DNA of 64,000 nucleotides from Papaver somniferum (Eukaryota > Streptophyta > Magnoliopsida > Ranunculales > Papaveraceae), in assembly GCF_003573695.1 (NCBI RefSeq), contig NW_020621603.1, positions 18,587,116 to 18,651,115 of the forward strand, written 5' to 3'. The notes beneath the pieces are model-generated. The model saw only the letters and a list, made by a program, of their open reading frames with translations. It was not told the DNA's origin and ran no database searches. Shown here piece by piece: positions 1 to 12,432 of the stretch; position 1 is the first letter of the stretch, and the number at the start of each line of letters is the position of its first letter. The position numbers and the translations under genes are program-made.

Positions 1-886
1 CCTTTGAAAACTCTCAGAGCTGCTGGCATTACTCGACAAGAGGCTACTCATGCTCCCATAGCAATCAGAGACCACGAAGGAATCTCCAGAGATGCATACG
101 ACTTCATCATTCTCAAAGTCACGGAGAATTTGATCTACACTGAGACCAAGTTTTATATAATTCTATAAGATCCTGGATATGACATGATCCTTGGAAGAAC
201 TTGGATTCATGATGGAAGGTTCAAAGATTTCAGCACGCTGTGTCGCCGAAAAAGACTCCAAGTCAGAAGAAGAAGTAGAGGACGCCCCACCGTTTCAACA
301 TCTGAAGGAAGTAAAAACCTTGATGGGACTTACGCAAGAACCTGGGGAAAATCCACATACCTTTGTCAAGAGGTTTCGAGCATAGGCAAGTCTTATTCCT
401 CTTCATGCTCCAATATTACCAATGTTCAAATATGATACTTTGATTCAAGGACTTCTCCCTACAAACGATTTAGCAATTACCAAGAGTTATGAATGGATAA
501 CTTCACCTCGCCAATATTATACCCAATGGTTGGGTTCAGAGCTTCTCCAAATCGGCCATTCTATCAAGAGGTTTATTGTTGAGGACCTGGATAAGCACGA
601 CAGACAATATGCTGGGTATTTTCCTCTACATGAATGTCCATACGTGCCACAACCATGGAATCAACAAAGGATATTCAAGGTGCGAACTACTAAACCAAAC
701 AAATTCAAGGAAGGGTATTTGGTTTTCAAGGCGGCTAAACGAGATCTCCACTCTACAATGAGCTCCAATTGGGAAGGAGCAATTATGGTTGCTAAGTCCA
801 TAACTGGAGGATACTACAAATTGATCAACACAGATGGTAGAACCCTGCCAGTAATTCACGAGAATTGGCTTAAGGCGTTTATCTGA
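1..886 (+). pseudogene. Tat-type Ty3/gypsy pol remnant (protease and integrase C-terminus)
   Basis: A decayed retrotransposon polyprotein fragment. Frame 1 from the window edge reads the end of a retropepsin domain; the motif YDMILGRTWIHD matches the ILGRxWxHD block of Tat-lineage protease, with an in-frame TAA (166-168) just before it. Around 250-330 another frame reads an EDAPP...LKEV stretch, typical of the protease-RT linker in Tat elements. From 422 to 886 an open frame resembles the integrase C-terminal tail (FKEGYLVFKAAKRD, then SNWEGAIMV, GGYYKL, and NWLKAF just before the stop). Reverse transcriptase, RNase H and the integrase core are missing, so a large internal deletion has joined the protease end to the integrase tail. 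It runs antisense to the PMD gene that follows. Lineage assignment is from motif memory. Confidence 0.75.
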
Positions 887-1178
887 AATTATTAGGCATT
901 TGAGGTACTGGGCGTTTGAGCACTCATGACGTCTGGATTTGGCATTTAGGATTTTCTTTCATTGTATTTCAATCCCTCCAAAACGTTTGCAATACTTGCA
1001 ATCAGTATTTGAATTCAACAATTTATCAGAAATTCAATTCACTTTAATTAAAGAAATTCTCTATCAAATCCAAAATCAAAGAAAATTCTCAGACTCGACA
1101 CCTATCAAAGAATCAAAACCCAAATAAAATCTCACATCTCTCACAGAGTTCAATGTTCTTGATATTATGGAAAGGAAA

Positions 1179-3047
1179 CTAATGAGATCCATCAAAGAAA
1201 GATTTCTGCTCTTCTGCCTCCTCCAAGACTTTCAAGGATGTCTTTTCTGCCTCCAGCTTCCTGCTTAGTTCGGCAACTTCATTCATCTTCTTCAACACGG
1301 CATCACTGGTAGGGAAGGGAACATCACCCTTTACCGATTTCCTGATAACTCCAAGTCTTTGACGGAGCCACTTCAGATTGAAGCCAAGATCTTCAGCATT
1401 CTTCAAGTTGTACTCCCAATCAAAGAGTACGTCTTGGGTAACAACATTTCTGGCTGTAATCCGGATATCATTTATAACACGCAAGATGACTTATACTTGT
1501 CTCGTCAAGAAATAATTGCGTCCTGGATCCTGAGTAACAACAATGTGTCCATACATTTCCCACAGTTCCTTGTACATAGCAGCATATCCGATGGGAACGC
1601 TAAATCCTCCAACAAGCTGGTAATATGGGAGTAACTCACCAAATTGCGGATCAAAGGAAATCCCTGCAGTAGGATACTCTTGCACTATCATCTGGTTCTC
1701 ATGTACTGGAGCACCATCGATAATCATAGAGACGATTTCAGAGGAAGTAGCTTCTGCTATTTCGGGTTCGGGTTCCACCGTCTGAGGCACAATTGGAGTT
1801 TCTTCTACCTCCACGACATCAACGACCAGAAATTCATCATCTTGAGGCGCATATATGGAAGTATTGTCATCAAAAACTCCTATATTTCCCAAACCATCAT
1901 TACTGGATTCATGATTCCCAACTTCGTTGTTAGGCACCTAATGCGAAGATTACATGGGATTAGAATGATTCAAGGGGATAAATCCAATACAATCATAAAA
2001 TTAAGAGAGTAAGTGAATTAACATCATCTAAGTTCCTTATCGTACATCTAAGATGTGTACAAGTAGCATCAAAGTCATGAAACACGTTTTCAAAGAAACT
2101 CAGCTGAAGAAATTTTACACTGCCCTGTGTTCAACGACTAACTGGGAGCAATTTGTGTAGAGTATAGAGTTGGGTTATATACCATTATCTTCGTATGGAA
2201 GTCCTCTACAACATGTCAAAATTTCATGGCAACTGGGCGAACGATCTAGGAGGTGTGATCAAAACATCGGGCAACATACAATCTGAAAAAGTTCTGAAAG
2301 TCTCCTGAAAGTTTACTATTTCGTCTTTTTCAGGATCTAAACGTGCTCAAAACTTAAAAAGATTCTTTGATAAATCTTGGAAATTTTCTGGGATTGAATA
2401 TGCATATGCAGATAATGAAAATCTGACTCCATATGAAGATTTTACGGCGTTTTTGGTAAAAAACTGGGTTCTGAATTTTCTGACGACGAAGTTCGACCAA
2501 GTTTTTCGTATATACACATGGATTCTCATTCATTCACAAATAAGCACTTTCATACTTCTATGAAGAGGATGCAGGGTATATACTCACTTTGGGGGTCTCA
2601 GAAGTACTCAAGGAATTATGATTGTCCGTATTAACGACAACGGACTCATTACTTCTATTTGGCTCCGAATCTTTGGAAGTGCCTTCGTCTATATTCTCAG
2701 AGGAAGATCGAACATCAGCACTTTCCATCTCCATGATGACATCGTCCTGGATATTATCAAGTAGTTAGCATTTTCACATGAAATATTTATGTCTGATGGT
2801 AAAGGAAATTACTCACGTCGACTTCTTCTTCAACGTTCAAATCAGAAGTCGTCTGCCCAGCAGCAGATAATCGAAGACCATCAATACTAGACGGAGCAAA
2901 GTCCTGTGACCAAATAAAAAATATTGGTTTTGAGATCCTTATAATGCGGATGGAAGAAGTCACATCGAAAAAAATATCAACAACTCACCAAAAGGGCGAC
3001 TGGGGACTTTATGGTGTTGGGAAACAACTTGCGATTCTTGCTCCTGC
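1179..3047 (-). pseudogene. Plant mobile domain (PMD) gene, 3' half
   Basis: Downstream exons of the gene whose 5' half lies at 15584-17447. Reading on the - strand, the interrupted exon resumes next to the Athila insertion and ends at 2989 with a gtgagt donor. Further exons are 2903-2817 (acceptor cacag, donor gtgagt), 2746-2588 (acceptor ccag, donor gtgagt) and 1937-1179 (acceptor ttag). All junctions are phase 0 and join one reading frame. The last exon holds an acidic segment, then a MYKELWEMYGHI-like block and a coiled coil rich in Lys/Glu (..KKMNEVAELSRKLEAEK..), the usual C-terminal layout of PMD proteins. It has one in-frame TAA (1491-1493). The intron 1938-2587 shows nothing else. 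Known PMD proteins (MAIN/MAIL family) act in the nucleus and affect transcription and silencing; many PMD genes are transposon-associated. This copy is broken. Confidence 0.7.
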
Positions 3048-3052
3048 CTTCT
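3048..3052. repeat. Target site duplication, left copy (CTTCT)
   Basis: CTTCT directly abuts the left LTR and is repeated exactly at 15579-15583 after the right LTR. Removing the element plus one copy restores a continuous open frame across the interrupted PMD exon, which supports this as the duplication made at integration. Confidence 0.92.
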
Positions 3053-5335
3053 TGTTGGGACTAGGAATGGTCCTAAAAATTCTACTGCAAGTGCACAGTG
3101 TCGGCAAGCAACACAAGGCAAGCACAGGTCAGTTCCACAGAGACAAGGGGGAGCAAATTTGATCTTTCTTATTGTGAGATTTAAACAGAACCAATCATTA
3201 GCATTAAACAGCACTAATCATTAGCAGTTATTACTTCCCAATCATTACACAGAATCATCATTTATTTTTCACTAACAACTATTAACAGAACAGGCATTAA
3301 CTTCACAACCATAAGCATTTATTAATTGAGCTAGCATTAACTTCTCCACTAACTTCAAACATGATTAGTCTTAACTTCTCAATCATTAACAGTTGCTCAT
3401 CATTGATCATAACTCACATTTATTTCAACCAGAAGTAACAACCCAAGCATTAAATTTCCACTAGCAATTATTATCATTCAAAGCATTGAATTCAGGTTAG
3501 CATCAGATTCAACACAATATTTATTCCTGAAGCTTTAATTATTACTACTAATCATTCTCATTAACTAAACACTAATTTCTGGAGAATTAATCATCAATCA
3601 TTAATACTACTCATTAACATTAACTGAGCAACAGAATTTGAGGCAATCATTACACTAATTCAATCATTGAGACTGAAGCAAGGTTATACAGAGAACTGAA
3701 GATGAACAAGCAAATGAGCAGGGTAAAAATTTCTGAACAGTAAGAAAGAGGTGGAGAATCAGATGAATGGGAAACCAGGGTTGAGAATTCACCTCTCAGC
3801 CCATACTAGCATGTGTACCAATGCACTACTTCAACTTCTTTAAATGGATAAACTACCTCCAATCACTCAATCAAGGCAAGCATTAGTTGTCTGTTTAAAG
3901 CACAACTAATCAAACACAATAACAAGTAATGTAGAGTCAGTGAACATACATAGAGGGGTTCTAACTACCTAGGATGCTTGACATTCTAGGTGAAAGCAAC
4001 ATGTTATTCAACACAAAAATTGTATCCTACACAGTGACAATGATCATACATCAGTAGCATATCAGCACACATATTAGCATTCAGGCTAAGGGTTTCATCT
4101 TAACCCCAGTTAAGATGCTTAGTTCATAGTTAGAGAACCTAACATGATACTAAGAGGGTTATTATACATGGAGAAAAGCTACAGGGACAGAACACAGAAC
4201 AAAAACCAATTGATAGAGAAAATTCTTACTGAAATTAAACTTGGGTCTCCTCCCCTCTTCTTTTACAATGTTACAGTGCACCATTTTATATCAGATACTC
4301 AACCTAATGGTGAATCCCCAAAAACAGAAAATTAGGTTTTCTGAAATACAAAAATTTGGACTTACAGATTCCCAAAATCAGCTCGACCCATGCTGTATTC
4401 TGCTATGAACTGTGAATCACCCATACTTCCTTCTGATATGAACTCAGTCACCATCACCCTACTTCTCTCATTTCAGAACCCTAACAGTGAGTAGAGTTAA
4501 TGAAATGGGTGAAATAGGGGGATGGGCTTTGTAGTCTGATGATGGAGATGGTGGTGTTGTCGGGTGTTCGTGGTATGGTGGAGCTCGAGGTCTGGTGGAG
4601 TTGCAGAGAGTTGCAGGAGATGGTGTCTCTGCAGAGGTGAGGGGGAAGAAAACTGCAGAGAAAGAGAGAAGAAGTTCTCGATGGGAGGAAGAAGGGAATG
4701 TTTGGTTGGGAAGAAGATATTTGTTGCTAGGGTGTGAGGCGGGGACATCTGGTTCGATGTTTGGCGAGCTGATCCGTAGGATGTGACGATGGTAGGTGGA
4801 TCCAACGATGAGATGGGAGGCTATGGGTAGCGACCGTCGGATGGAGGAATACAACGAAATGGACGGCCCAAGATGTAGATCGGTGTTGCGATGCAGAGCG
4901 GGAGCTTCGGAGATTGATGTGCGACGATGGAGCGACCGTAGGATGCTGAGAGGCTTCAATCTGATGGCTGAAATCCGATACGGGCTTGGGTAGTGGAAAT
5001 GGGTTTGAGAAAGGGTTTTGGGCCTTGGGTATGCCAGGCCCATAACTTCTTTAAGAACAATTCTTCCTTCTTGAGCCCATTTCTACCCTCTTGGTCTTGT
5101 GCACAACATTCTTCGCGGCTTCCTCGCGGCTTTTTACTCTTTTTCTGCTCTTTTTGCTCCGCAATTCATCCAGACTTTATTCATTACCTAAAAATATAAA
5201 ATTAAATAAGAAAAATATTTATTCTTGAAAACAATGAAAATACAGAATATGGGATAAAATGTAGAATTAATGCACAAAAGATGAGTTAAATGCCAACAAA
5301 AATATATATAAATATGCACTATTTAGCACTCATCA
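3053..5335 (-). repeat. Athila 3' LTR
   Basis: Matches 13296-15578 at an offset of 10,243 with the same length. It begins TGTTGGGACTAGG and ends AGCACTCATCA on the + strand. Roughly 3180-3670 is unusually rich in short CATTA/AATCATTA motifs and poor in G. Each LTR carries a 191-codon sense-strand frame (4468-5043 here) rich in Ser, Pro and His, which I treat as non-coding. Confidence 0.95.
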
Positions 5336-5350
5336 AATACCCCCAAACCT
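5336..5350 (-). other. Athila polypurine tract
   Basis: On the element's strand this reads AGGTTTGGGGGTATT and ends exactly where the 3' LTR begins, the expected position of the plus-strand primer. A second similar block lies at about 6584-6596. Confidence 0.85.
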
Positions 5351-6008
5351 GAATTTTACTTGTCCTCAAGTAAAAACAAACTAAGGAAATCCTAACTATA
5401 CCACTGTCGCTGGTCTCTCGAATGCATTTAGCGTATGCACTAAGCCTTTTAAACCACTAAGTGTCCCTAGTGGACGAGTTGAAGTCTCGTGAAGGTTTGC
5501 TTAGAACGTACCTACAAAGTTCTAGGTCAAAATATAAGCTCAGATTCCATCAAATGTGACATGTGCAAGACAGTAGAAGCTCACAGCAAAATGGAGATGT
5601 CAATCTAGCTATCAAGGCACAATCCTAGCACTGATAACAATTAAGGACATGTGATAAGAGTGTAAAGTGTATCTACACATGTGTAAAGAAAGATCTGAAG
5701 TCATGACTACTAATCACCAAGAGATAGTTTCTCAGGCTAAGAACTGAGGTCGAAATCTAGCTAGCTGTCCGGACTTTACGAGAATTGTGAATGAGTTGGA
5801 GGTATTTCACAATTTCTCGCGTTGTACATCAATGGCATACACCCTCCTTGCTTATTACAAAAGAAACAACAAAAGATGATTATTTACATGACTTTCATTT
5901 ACATTGACAAATCTCTTTTTATTTTTGGAACAAGAGATGATGGAATTGATAAATACTTGATTTTTTTGGTATTTTTCTGATATTTTTTTTTTTCTGAATA
6001 TATACATC

Positions 6009-6054
<46 letters not shown>

Positions 6055-6496
6055 ACAAAGAAACACTTTTGATACATAAACAACAAGAAATAAAAATTAC
6101 ATGACACTTTGCAAGAGGTAGCCCTTTTTGATGCACCCAGTTAAATTCGATGGTTGTCTTTCTTAATGTAACCTCCATCTTCTATCCCAACCAACCAAAG
6201 AACAAGCTAGTCCAGTTTCGTTCAGTATTCTAAAGTGATTGGCAATCGTGACTTCCTATCCAACACCTTGAAGATCGAGGCCATACATGTATTGGTAGAT
6301 CGTGCGCGTGCAAATTTCTTATCACTATGTGAATTGTGCTAGAATCAGGGTGCCTAAATATCTAGACTAAGACTCCTAATAATTATACAAATTTGCACAA
6401 GAGTCAACATTTCAAGGTAAATGAGCTCCATTTTTTTGATTTTTCATCTTTTTAATTTTTATTGAATTTTGATTTTTTTAATTTTTTGGAATTTTT

Positions 6497-6528
<32 letters not shown>

Positions 6529-6973
6529 CAAAAAGATGGAGTTCGTTTTCTATTATGGCAATTTATCATGGTATCTACTCTATACCCCCAAACCTAAACT
6601 AAACATTGTCCTCAATGTTTCAAAACATGGAAAGAATTATAAAACAATATATGAAGAGGAGCATGCTGAGTAGAGTAAAAGGAGAGAGAATACCCGATTA
6701 TACGGCGAAAGCTCGATTAAAACTCCGTTATTCAAGGCAAAAATCCATCATAGTAGGAGTCACAATGGATGAGCACAAAATATATACAAAAGGAAATTTA
6801 ACTAACACATTATCTACAAGAAATTTTTGGTTTTTTATGGGATTGGACTTTTTGGAAAATTTTGGTTTTGTCGGGAGACATTTGGTTTGGATGGGAAAAA
6901 GAAAATTTTTGGTTTTTAGGGGAGAAAAACATTTCGAAAACTGTTTGGTTATTTAGGGAAAGAGTGGACCAGT
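5351..6973 (-). other. Athila 3' untranslated region
   Basis: About 1.6 kb between the pol stop and the polypurine tract without a supportable gene. It contains two long T runs on the + strand (about 6010-6050 and 6500-6528), a second polypurine-like block with CCCCCAAACCTAAAC near 6584 followed by CATTGTCCTCAATG, and otherwise AT-rich sequence. Athila relatives often carry an extra ORF here; none is visible. Confidence 0.6.
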
Positions 6974-9900
6974 TTAGTCCACATAGACAGGGTCCTCCAA
7001 GTTGGTTGTTTCAATGTCGGGTGGAAATGGCTCAAGGAATGGCTTTAATCTCTGCCCGTTGACTTTGAAAACGTTCTTGTTGGAGACATCCTCCAACTCT
7101 ACAGCTCCATGAGGAAAAACTGTGCGTACTAGGTACGGACCCTTCCATCTGGAACGCAGTTTTCCTGGAAAAAGATGTAATCGGGAGTCATACAGCAAGA
7201 CTTTCTGACCCGGAGTGAAGGATTTGCGCAGAATACGCTTGTCATGAAACATCTTCATCCTCTGCTTGTACAGCTTGGCACTGTCATAAGCCTCATTTCT
7301 CAATTCTTCCAACTCGTTGAGTTGAAGTTTCCTTTGAATTCCAGCTTCGCCCAGAGAAAAGTTCAGCTCCTTGATTGCCCAGTAGGCACGATGTTCTAAT
7401 TCCACAGGTAGATGGCACGGCTTTCCATACACTAGACGATAGGGGGACATGCCAATTGGTGTCTTATAAGCTGTTCTATAGGCCCACAAAGCATCATTCA
7501 ATCTTAATGACCAATCTTTCCTAGACGGGTTAACCGTCTTCTCGAGAATGTGCTTAATTTCCCTATTAGAAACTTCTACTTGTCCACTAGTCTGAGGGTG
7601 GTACGGAGTAGCAACCTTGTGAGTTATGCCATACTTGCGTACTAAAGACTCAAAGTACTTGTTACGAAAATGTGAACCGCCGTCACTGATGATAGCTCTA
7701 GGGGTACCAAAACGTGCAAATATGTTTTCCTTTAGAAAAGAAAGTACCACCTTGTGGTCATTTGTTCTGGTTGCTATGGCTTCTACCCACTTAGAAACGT
7801 AATCAACTGCGACTAGGATGTACAATCTACCGTCAGAAATAGGGAATGGACCCATGAAGTCGATCCCCCAAACATCAAAAATCTCCACAATCAGAATGGG
7901 GTTCAATGGCATCATGTTTCTCCTCGAAATGCTTCCTAGTTTTTGACAGCGTTCACAAGCAACGCAATAATCATGGCAATCCTTGAACAACGATGGCCAA
8001 TAAAATCCACACTGCAAGATCTTTGCAGCAGTTTTCTTGGCACTGAAATGGCCTCCACATGCTTGGTCATGGCAAAAAGATATCACATCTTTCTGTTCAG
8101 TGTTGGGGACACATCTCCTAATGATTTGGTCTGGACAGTATTTGAACAAATATGGGTCATCCCAAAGAAAATGTTTGACTTCAGCCAAAAACTTATAGCG
8201 ATCTTGTCTCGACCAATGTGAGGGCATCCTACCTGCAGCAAGGTAGTTGACGATATCAGCAAACCAGGGAAGGTCTGAGATAGACATCAGCTGTTCATCT
8301 GGGAATGATTCTCTAATCAGCTCAGATTCATGAATAGACTCTAAAGTTAATCTAGACAAGTGATCAGCAACCACATTTTCACACCCCTTCTTATCACAGA
8401 TTTCGATGTCGAATTCCTGTAATAAGAGTATCCATCGAATAAGGCGAGCTTTAGCATCCTTCTTGGAAAGAAGATACTTCAAAGCCGCATGGTCTGTGTA
8501 TATGATGATCTTAGACCCTATCAGATAAGATCTAAACTTGTCTAATGCGAAAACCACGGCAAGTAACTCCTTCTCGGTAGTCGAATAGTTGAGTTGTGCA
8601 TCATTAAGGGTTTTGCTAGCATAGTATATCACATATGGTAGTCTATCAACTCGCTGCCCTAGAACAGCGCCAACGGCATAATCAGAGGCATCACACATGA
8701 GCTCGAACGGCAGTTTCCAATCTGGTGGTCGGACTATAGGAGCGGTGGTGAGGAGAGTCTTGAGTTCTTCCCATGCCTTCACACAAGCAGCATCGAAGTT
8801 AAAGACAACATCTTTGGTAAGTAGGTTACACAAAGGTCTTGAGATTTGGCTAAAGTTTTTGATGAATCGCCGGTAGAACCCGGCGTGACCTAAAAATGAT
8901 CGAATCCCCTTCACAGAGTGGGGTTGAGGTAATTGCTGGATGAGGTCGACTTTAGCTTTATCTACTTCAATTCCTTTTTCCGATACGATGTGTCCTAGAA
9001 CTATGCCGGAGTTCACCATGAAGTGGCATTTTTCCCAGTTTAAAATCAGATTCTTTTGCTTACATCTTGATAGCACAAGGACTAGATGGTCCAAACATTC
9101 GTCAAAAGAGGAACCAAACACAGAGAAATCATCCATAAAGATCTCGAGAAAACTATCTATCATGTCTGAAAAAATGCTCATCATGCACCGCTGAAAAGTA
9201 GCGGGTGCATTACACAGCCCGAAGGGCATACGTCTAAAAGCAAATGTCCCAAATGGACACGTGAATGTAGTTTTTTCCTGATCTTCTGGTGCTATATGGA
9301 TTTGGTTATAACCGGAAAAGCCATCTAGAAAACAGTAGTGACTGTGTCCAGACACACGTTCTAGCATTTGGTCAATGAAAGGGAGCGGGAAGTGATCCTT
9401 CCTTGTTACTGTGTTCAATTTCCTGTAGTCGACACATACTCGCCATCCTGTGGTTGTACGTGAGGGGACTAACTCATTCTTTTCGTTCCGAACTACAGTA
9501 ATGCCTGACTTTTTAGGCACAACTTGAATGGGACTAACCCATTTACTATCTGAAATCGGATATATGATACCCGCATCAAGTAGCTTCAAGATCTCACTCT
9601 TAACGACTTCTCTCATGTTAGGGTTAAGTCTCCTTTGCATTTCCCTAGATGGTTTGGCGTTCTCTTCAAGATTAATGTGGTGCATGCAAATGGTGGGGCT
9701 TATCCCTTTGAGATCTGAGATGGTCCATCCTAAGGCTTCTTTCTGCTCATCAAGGACTCCTAAAAGCTTGTTTTCCTGTTCTATGTTTAGTTGTGAAGAA
9801 ATGATAACAGGTAAAGTATCAGAAGGACCTAGAAATGCATACTTCAAAGTCTCAGGTAATGGTTTCAATTCCTGGTTGGCCTTAGGTGACTCGTCCGAAG

Positions 9901-11482
9901 ATATAACAAACTCCTCAGAAATTGGGGGTTGTTCCACTGTATTCTGCCACTTAGTGATGTCCATTTGAGGTACAGATTCGAGCAAAGATTGGACTTCACT
10001 AGTGTATTCATCATCGTACAACTCCAAGTTAACACCTTCCAAACATGCTTGCAGGGGATCTTTTGACATAATGCTAGTCAATGAATCTTGTATCAAACTC
10101 TCAATCATATTGACTTCATGTACCTCCTCATCATCTAGATTCACAGGTTGTTGACTAACATTAAACGCATTCAATTCTACAGTCATGTTTCCAAAAGAGA
10201 GTTTCAACACTCCATTCCGACAGTTGATGATCGCATTGGACGTCGCCAGGAATGGACGTCCTAGAATGACAGGAATGTGACAATTTGGGTTTTGGACAGG
10301 TTGGGTGTCTAAGACAATGAAGTCTACAGGAAAATAGAATTTTTCAACCTTAATCAAAACGTCTTCTACCACTCCACAAGGAACTTTGACTGATCGATCT
10401 GCTAATTGGAGAGTTATAGGTGTAGGCTTCAACTCTCCAAGACCTAACTGCACATAGACAGAATATGGCAGGAGGTTCACACTTGCACCTAGATCTAATA
10501 AAGCTCTATTGACCATGTGTTCTCCGATAGTGCAAGAGATTGTTGGACAACCTGGGTCCTTAAACTTGGGTGGAGTTTTGTTGAGAATAATGGAACTCAC
10601 TTGTTCAGCTAAGAAAGCACGCTTGTGCACATTAATCTTGCGCTTTTGAGTGCACAAATCTTTGAGGAATTTGGCATATGCAGGGATTTGCTTAATTGCC
10701 TCAAGAAAAGGAATGTTGATGTTGACTCTTTTGAACAGTTCTAACATCTCATTGTAGTGGGTGCTTATCTGTTGGCGAACTAACCTCTGAGGAAAAGGAG
10801 CAATAGGAACATTAGGAGGTAGAGGGACATTCCTAGCAGTAGGTTTGTCGGCTTCACTAATGTGCTCGGATTCTTTTTCTGGACTGGAGGTTTCCTTAGG
10901 TGGTGTAGGCAATGCTAAGTTTGGCTCAGATTCACTTGTTTGTGGTATGCCTACATTGTTCTCAACAACTTTACCACTTCGGAGAGTGGTGATGGAATGG
11001 ACTTGATCGGGTGAGGTTCTTTCGCAAGATGATGATGTTGTGCCTGCTTGAAATATCCTCTTTGGTTCTTGTTGGGGTTGGCTAGGAAGTTTACCCTTTT
11101 CTCTTGTATTCAATGCATCGCAAATTTGACCCATCTGTAGTTCTAGAGCGGTGACTCGCTGATCAGTTGCTTTCTCGTTTTTCATCAGATGTTGGGTCAA
11201 TTGATTGATACTTTCTTCAATGTTGGACAATTTCTTGTCAGCAGTGTATTGAGGGTACGACTGCTGTTGAGGATTTCTCGGGTATTGATAGCCTTGGTTG
11301 TTTTGATAGCCTTGATTTGGTTGAGATGGTCCTCCTTGGGCAGGGCCTTTGGACCATGAAAAGTTGGGGTGGTTTCTCCATCCTGGATTATAGGTCTGTG
11401 AATATGGGTTGTGCTCTTGTTTTTGAAACATAGCATTTGCTTGCTCAAGCTTAGATTCCTGGAATGCATGCATTTCCGGACA
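6974..11482 (-). CDS. Athila gag-pol polyprotein (protease, RT, RNase H, integrase)
   Basis: Open for about 1500 codons; the first ATG in frame is at 11473 and the frame is closed by TGA at 11485-11483. Approximate residues from 11473: a Gln/Pro/Asn-rich gag tail (1-200); aspartic protease with [12 protein letters not shown] (about 330) and ILGRPFLAT; reverse transcriptase with [22 protein letters not shown] and the FMDDF catalytic block (about 779); RNase H with [12 protein letters not shown] (about 924); integrase with an HHCC finger ending CVACERC (about 1171), catalytic Asp in [10 protein letters not shown] (about 1205) and ISDGGSHF (about 1264), and the Glu in VSNREIKH (about 1304). The tail includes [16 protein letters not shown] and WKGPYLV. 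All recognisable catalytic residues are present. Gag lies upstream in another frame, probably because of a one-base loss near 11483. Confidence 0.93.
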   Translation of the reverse strand, partial: CPEMHAFQESKLEQANAMFQKQEHNPYSQTYNPGWRNHPNFSWSKGPAQGGPSQPNQGYQNNQGYQYPRNPQQQSYPQYTADKKLSNIEESINQLTQHLMKNEKATDQRVTALELQMGQICDALNTREKGKLPSQPQQEPKRIFQAGTTSSSCERTSPDQVHSITTLRSGKVVENNVGIPQTSESEPNLALPTPPKETSSPEKESEHISEADKPTARNVPLPPNVPIAPFPQRLVRQQISTHYNEMLELFKRVNINIPFLEAIKQIPAYAKFLKDLCTQKRKINVHKRAFLAEQVSSIILNKTPPKFKDPGCPTISCTIGEHMVNRALLDLGASVNLLPYSVYVQLGLGELKPTPITLQLADRSVKVPCGVVEDVLIKVEKFYFPVDFIVLDTQPVQNPNCHIPVILGRPFLATSNAIINCRNGVLKLSFGNMTVELNAFNVSQQPVNLDDEEVHEVNMIESLIQDSLTSIMSKDPLQACLEGVNLELYDDEYTSEVQSLLESVPQMDITKWQNTVEQPPISEEFVISSDESPKANQELKPLPETLKYAFLGPSDTLPVIISSQLNIEQENKLLGVLDEQKEALGWTISDLKGISPTICMHHINLEENAKPSREMQRRLNPNMREVVKSEILKLLDAGIIYPISDSKWVSPIQVVPKKSGITVVRNEKNELVPSRTTTGWRVCVDYRKLNTVTRKDHFPLPFIDQMLERVSGHSHYCFLDGFSGYNQIHIAPEDQEKTTFTCPFGTFAFRRMPFGLCNAPATFQRCMMSIFSDMIDSFLEIFMDDFSVFGSSFDECLDHLVLVLSRCKQKNLILNWEKCHFMVNSGIVLGHIVSEKGIEVDKAKVDLIQQLPQPHSVKGIRSFLGHAGFYRRFIKNFSQISRPLCNLLTKDVVFNFDAACVKAWEELKTLLTTAPIVRPPDWKLPFELMCDASDYAVGAVLGQRVDRLPYVIYYASKTLNDAQLNYSTTEKELLAVVFALDKFRSYLIGSKIIIYTDHAALKYLLSKKDAKARLIRWILLLQEFDIEICDKKGCENVVADHLSRLTLESIHESELIRESFPDEQLMSISDLPWFADIVNYLAAGRMPSHWSRQDRYKFLAEVKHFLWDDPYLFKYCPDQIIRRCVPNTEQKDVISFCHDQACGGHFSAKKTAAKILQCGFYWPSLFKDCHDYCVACERCQKLGSISRRNMMPLNPILIVEIFDVWGIDFMGPFPISDGRLYILVAVDYVSKWVEAIATRTNDHKVVLSFLKENIFARFGTPRAIISDGGSHFRNKYFESLVRKYGITHKVATPYHPQTSGQVEVSNREIKHILEKTVNPSRKDWSLRLNDALWAYRTAYKTPIGMSPYRLVYGKPCHLPVELEHRAYWAIKELNFSLGEAGIQRKLQLNELEELRNEAYDSAKLYKQRMKMFHDKRILRKSFTPGQKVLLYDSRLHLFPGKLRSRWKGPYLVRTVFPHGAVELEDVSNKNVFKVNGQRLKPFLEPFPPDIETTNLEDPVYVD

Positions 11483-12432
11483 TCATTGACTTGGTGATCA
11501 GATCCATTACATAGAGCACAGATAGCCATTTCGACATGTTCACAAAAGGTAGTGGGAGAAGGGTTTGCGTTTTTCTGTAGTTCTAACGCTTCTATTCTTC
11601 TTGCTAGCGCAGCCATCTTTGCACTTCCTTCAAAATCAGACTCAATCCTATGGACTCTAGCTACAGGTGTAGTCTTTCTAGGTTCACGAATGGATTCCCA
11701 CTGTTGCGTCTTCTCAGCTACTTCAATCAGGAAGTCCCAAGACGCATCAGCAGTCTTATTTACAAAAAGACCATTGCACATTGACTCAACCGTTGTTCGG
11801 GTGGACACATCTAGACCCTCATACAAAATTTGCACAAGTCTCCATTTTTCAAAACCATGATGGGGACATTGGAGCAATAATTCATTGAATCTCTCCAAGT
11901 ATCTAGCTAGGGTCTCACCCTCTAATTGCACAAAGCTATTCAGACTTTGACGAATTGTCGCAGTCTTGTGATTTGGAAAAAACTTTTTGAAAAACTCCTT
12001 GATGAGATCATCCCAAGACATGATGGATTGAGGCTGTAAAGCATACAGCCAGGCCTTAGCCTTATCTTTAAGGGAGAAAGGAAAAAGCCTCAGCTTTAGG
12101 ATTTCGTCAGACATTTGAGTGAAACGCAGAGTTCCACAAATCTCCTCAAACTCTCTCACGTGATGGTACGGGTTTTCATTTTCTACACCTCTAAAAACTG
12201 GAAGCATTTGTATCGTGCTTGATTTCAGCTCATAATGGCCATTGGCTTCTGGTAGCACAATACAAGATGGTTGACTAGTTCTAGTTGGGTACATATAATC
12301 TTTGAGTGTACGGGGTTCTCCCATTGTTTCTGATTGATCTGGACTGTCTACCTCAGAACTAAGGATTTCGATTGGATCGTCCGGGTTAATTCTAACGAGT
12401 CTGTTGGTTTGGTCTCTGTAGGTCACAATCAT
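11197..12432 (-). CDS. Athila gag (frameshifted at its zinc knuckle)
   Basis: Starts at an ATG (12432) and contains a typical Retrotrans_gag capsid region: [17 protein letters not shown], then [26 protein letters not shown] and [19 protein letters not shown] (about residues 85-200). Gag forms the cytoplasmic virus-like particle that packages the RNA. At about residue 310 a [13 protein letters not shown] stretch begins a CCHC knuckle, but its last Cys is not read in this frame; the following text matches the start of the gag-pol frame instead. The last roughly 90 residues of the open frame are therefore out-of-frame translation. Gag and pol were probably one continuous frame in the parent element. 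Confidence 0.85.
   Translation of the reverse strand: MIVTYRDQTNRLVRINPDDPIEILSSEVDSPDQSETMGEPRTLKDYMYPTRTSQPSCIVLPEANGHYELKSSTIQMLPVFRGVENENPYHHVREFEEICGTLRFTQMSDEILKLRLFPFSLKDKAKAWLYALQPQSIMSWDDLIKEFFKKFFPNHKTATIRQSLNSFVQLEGETLARYLERFNELLLQCPHHGFEKWRLVQILYEGLDVSTRTTVESMCNGLFVNKTADASWDFLIEVAEKTQQWESIREPRKTTPVARVHRIESDFEGSAKMAALARRIEALELQKNANPSPTTFCEHVEMAICALCNGSDHQVNDVRKCMHSRNLSLSKQMLCFKNKSTTHIHRPIIQDGETTPTFHGPKALPKEDHLNQIKAIKTTKAINTREILNSSRTLNTLLTRNCPTLKKVSIN

Noticed and set aside
4468..5043. 191-codon frame inside the Athila LTR (also at 14711-15286)
   Set aside because: Low-complexity Ser/Pro/His composition, lies within an LTR, no domain. The match between copies only reflects LTR identity.
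6606..6956. 116-codon + strand frame in the Athila 3' region
   Set aside because: Antisense, no motif, contains repeated FW-type low-complexity sequence; probably chance.
9528..9968. 146-codon + strand frame
   Set aside because: Shadow of the gag-pol gene on the opposite strand.
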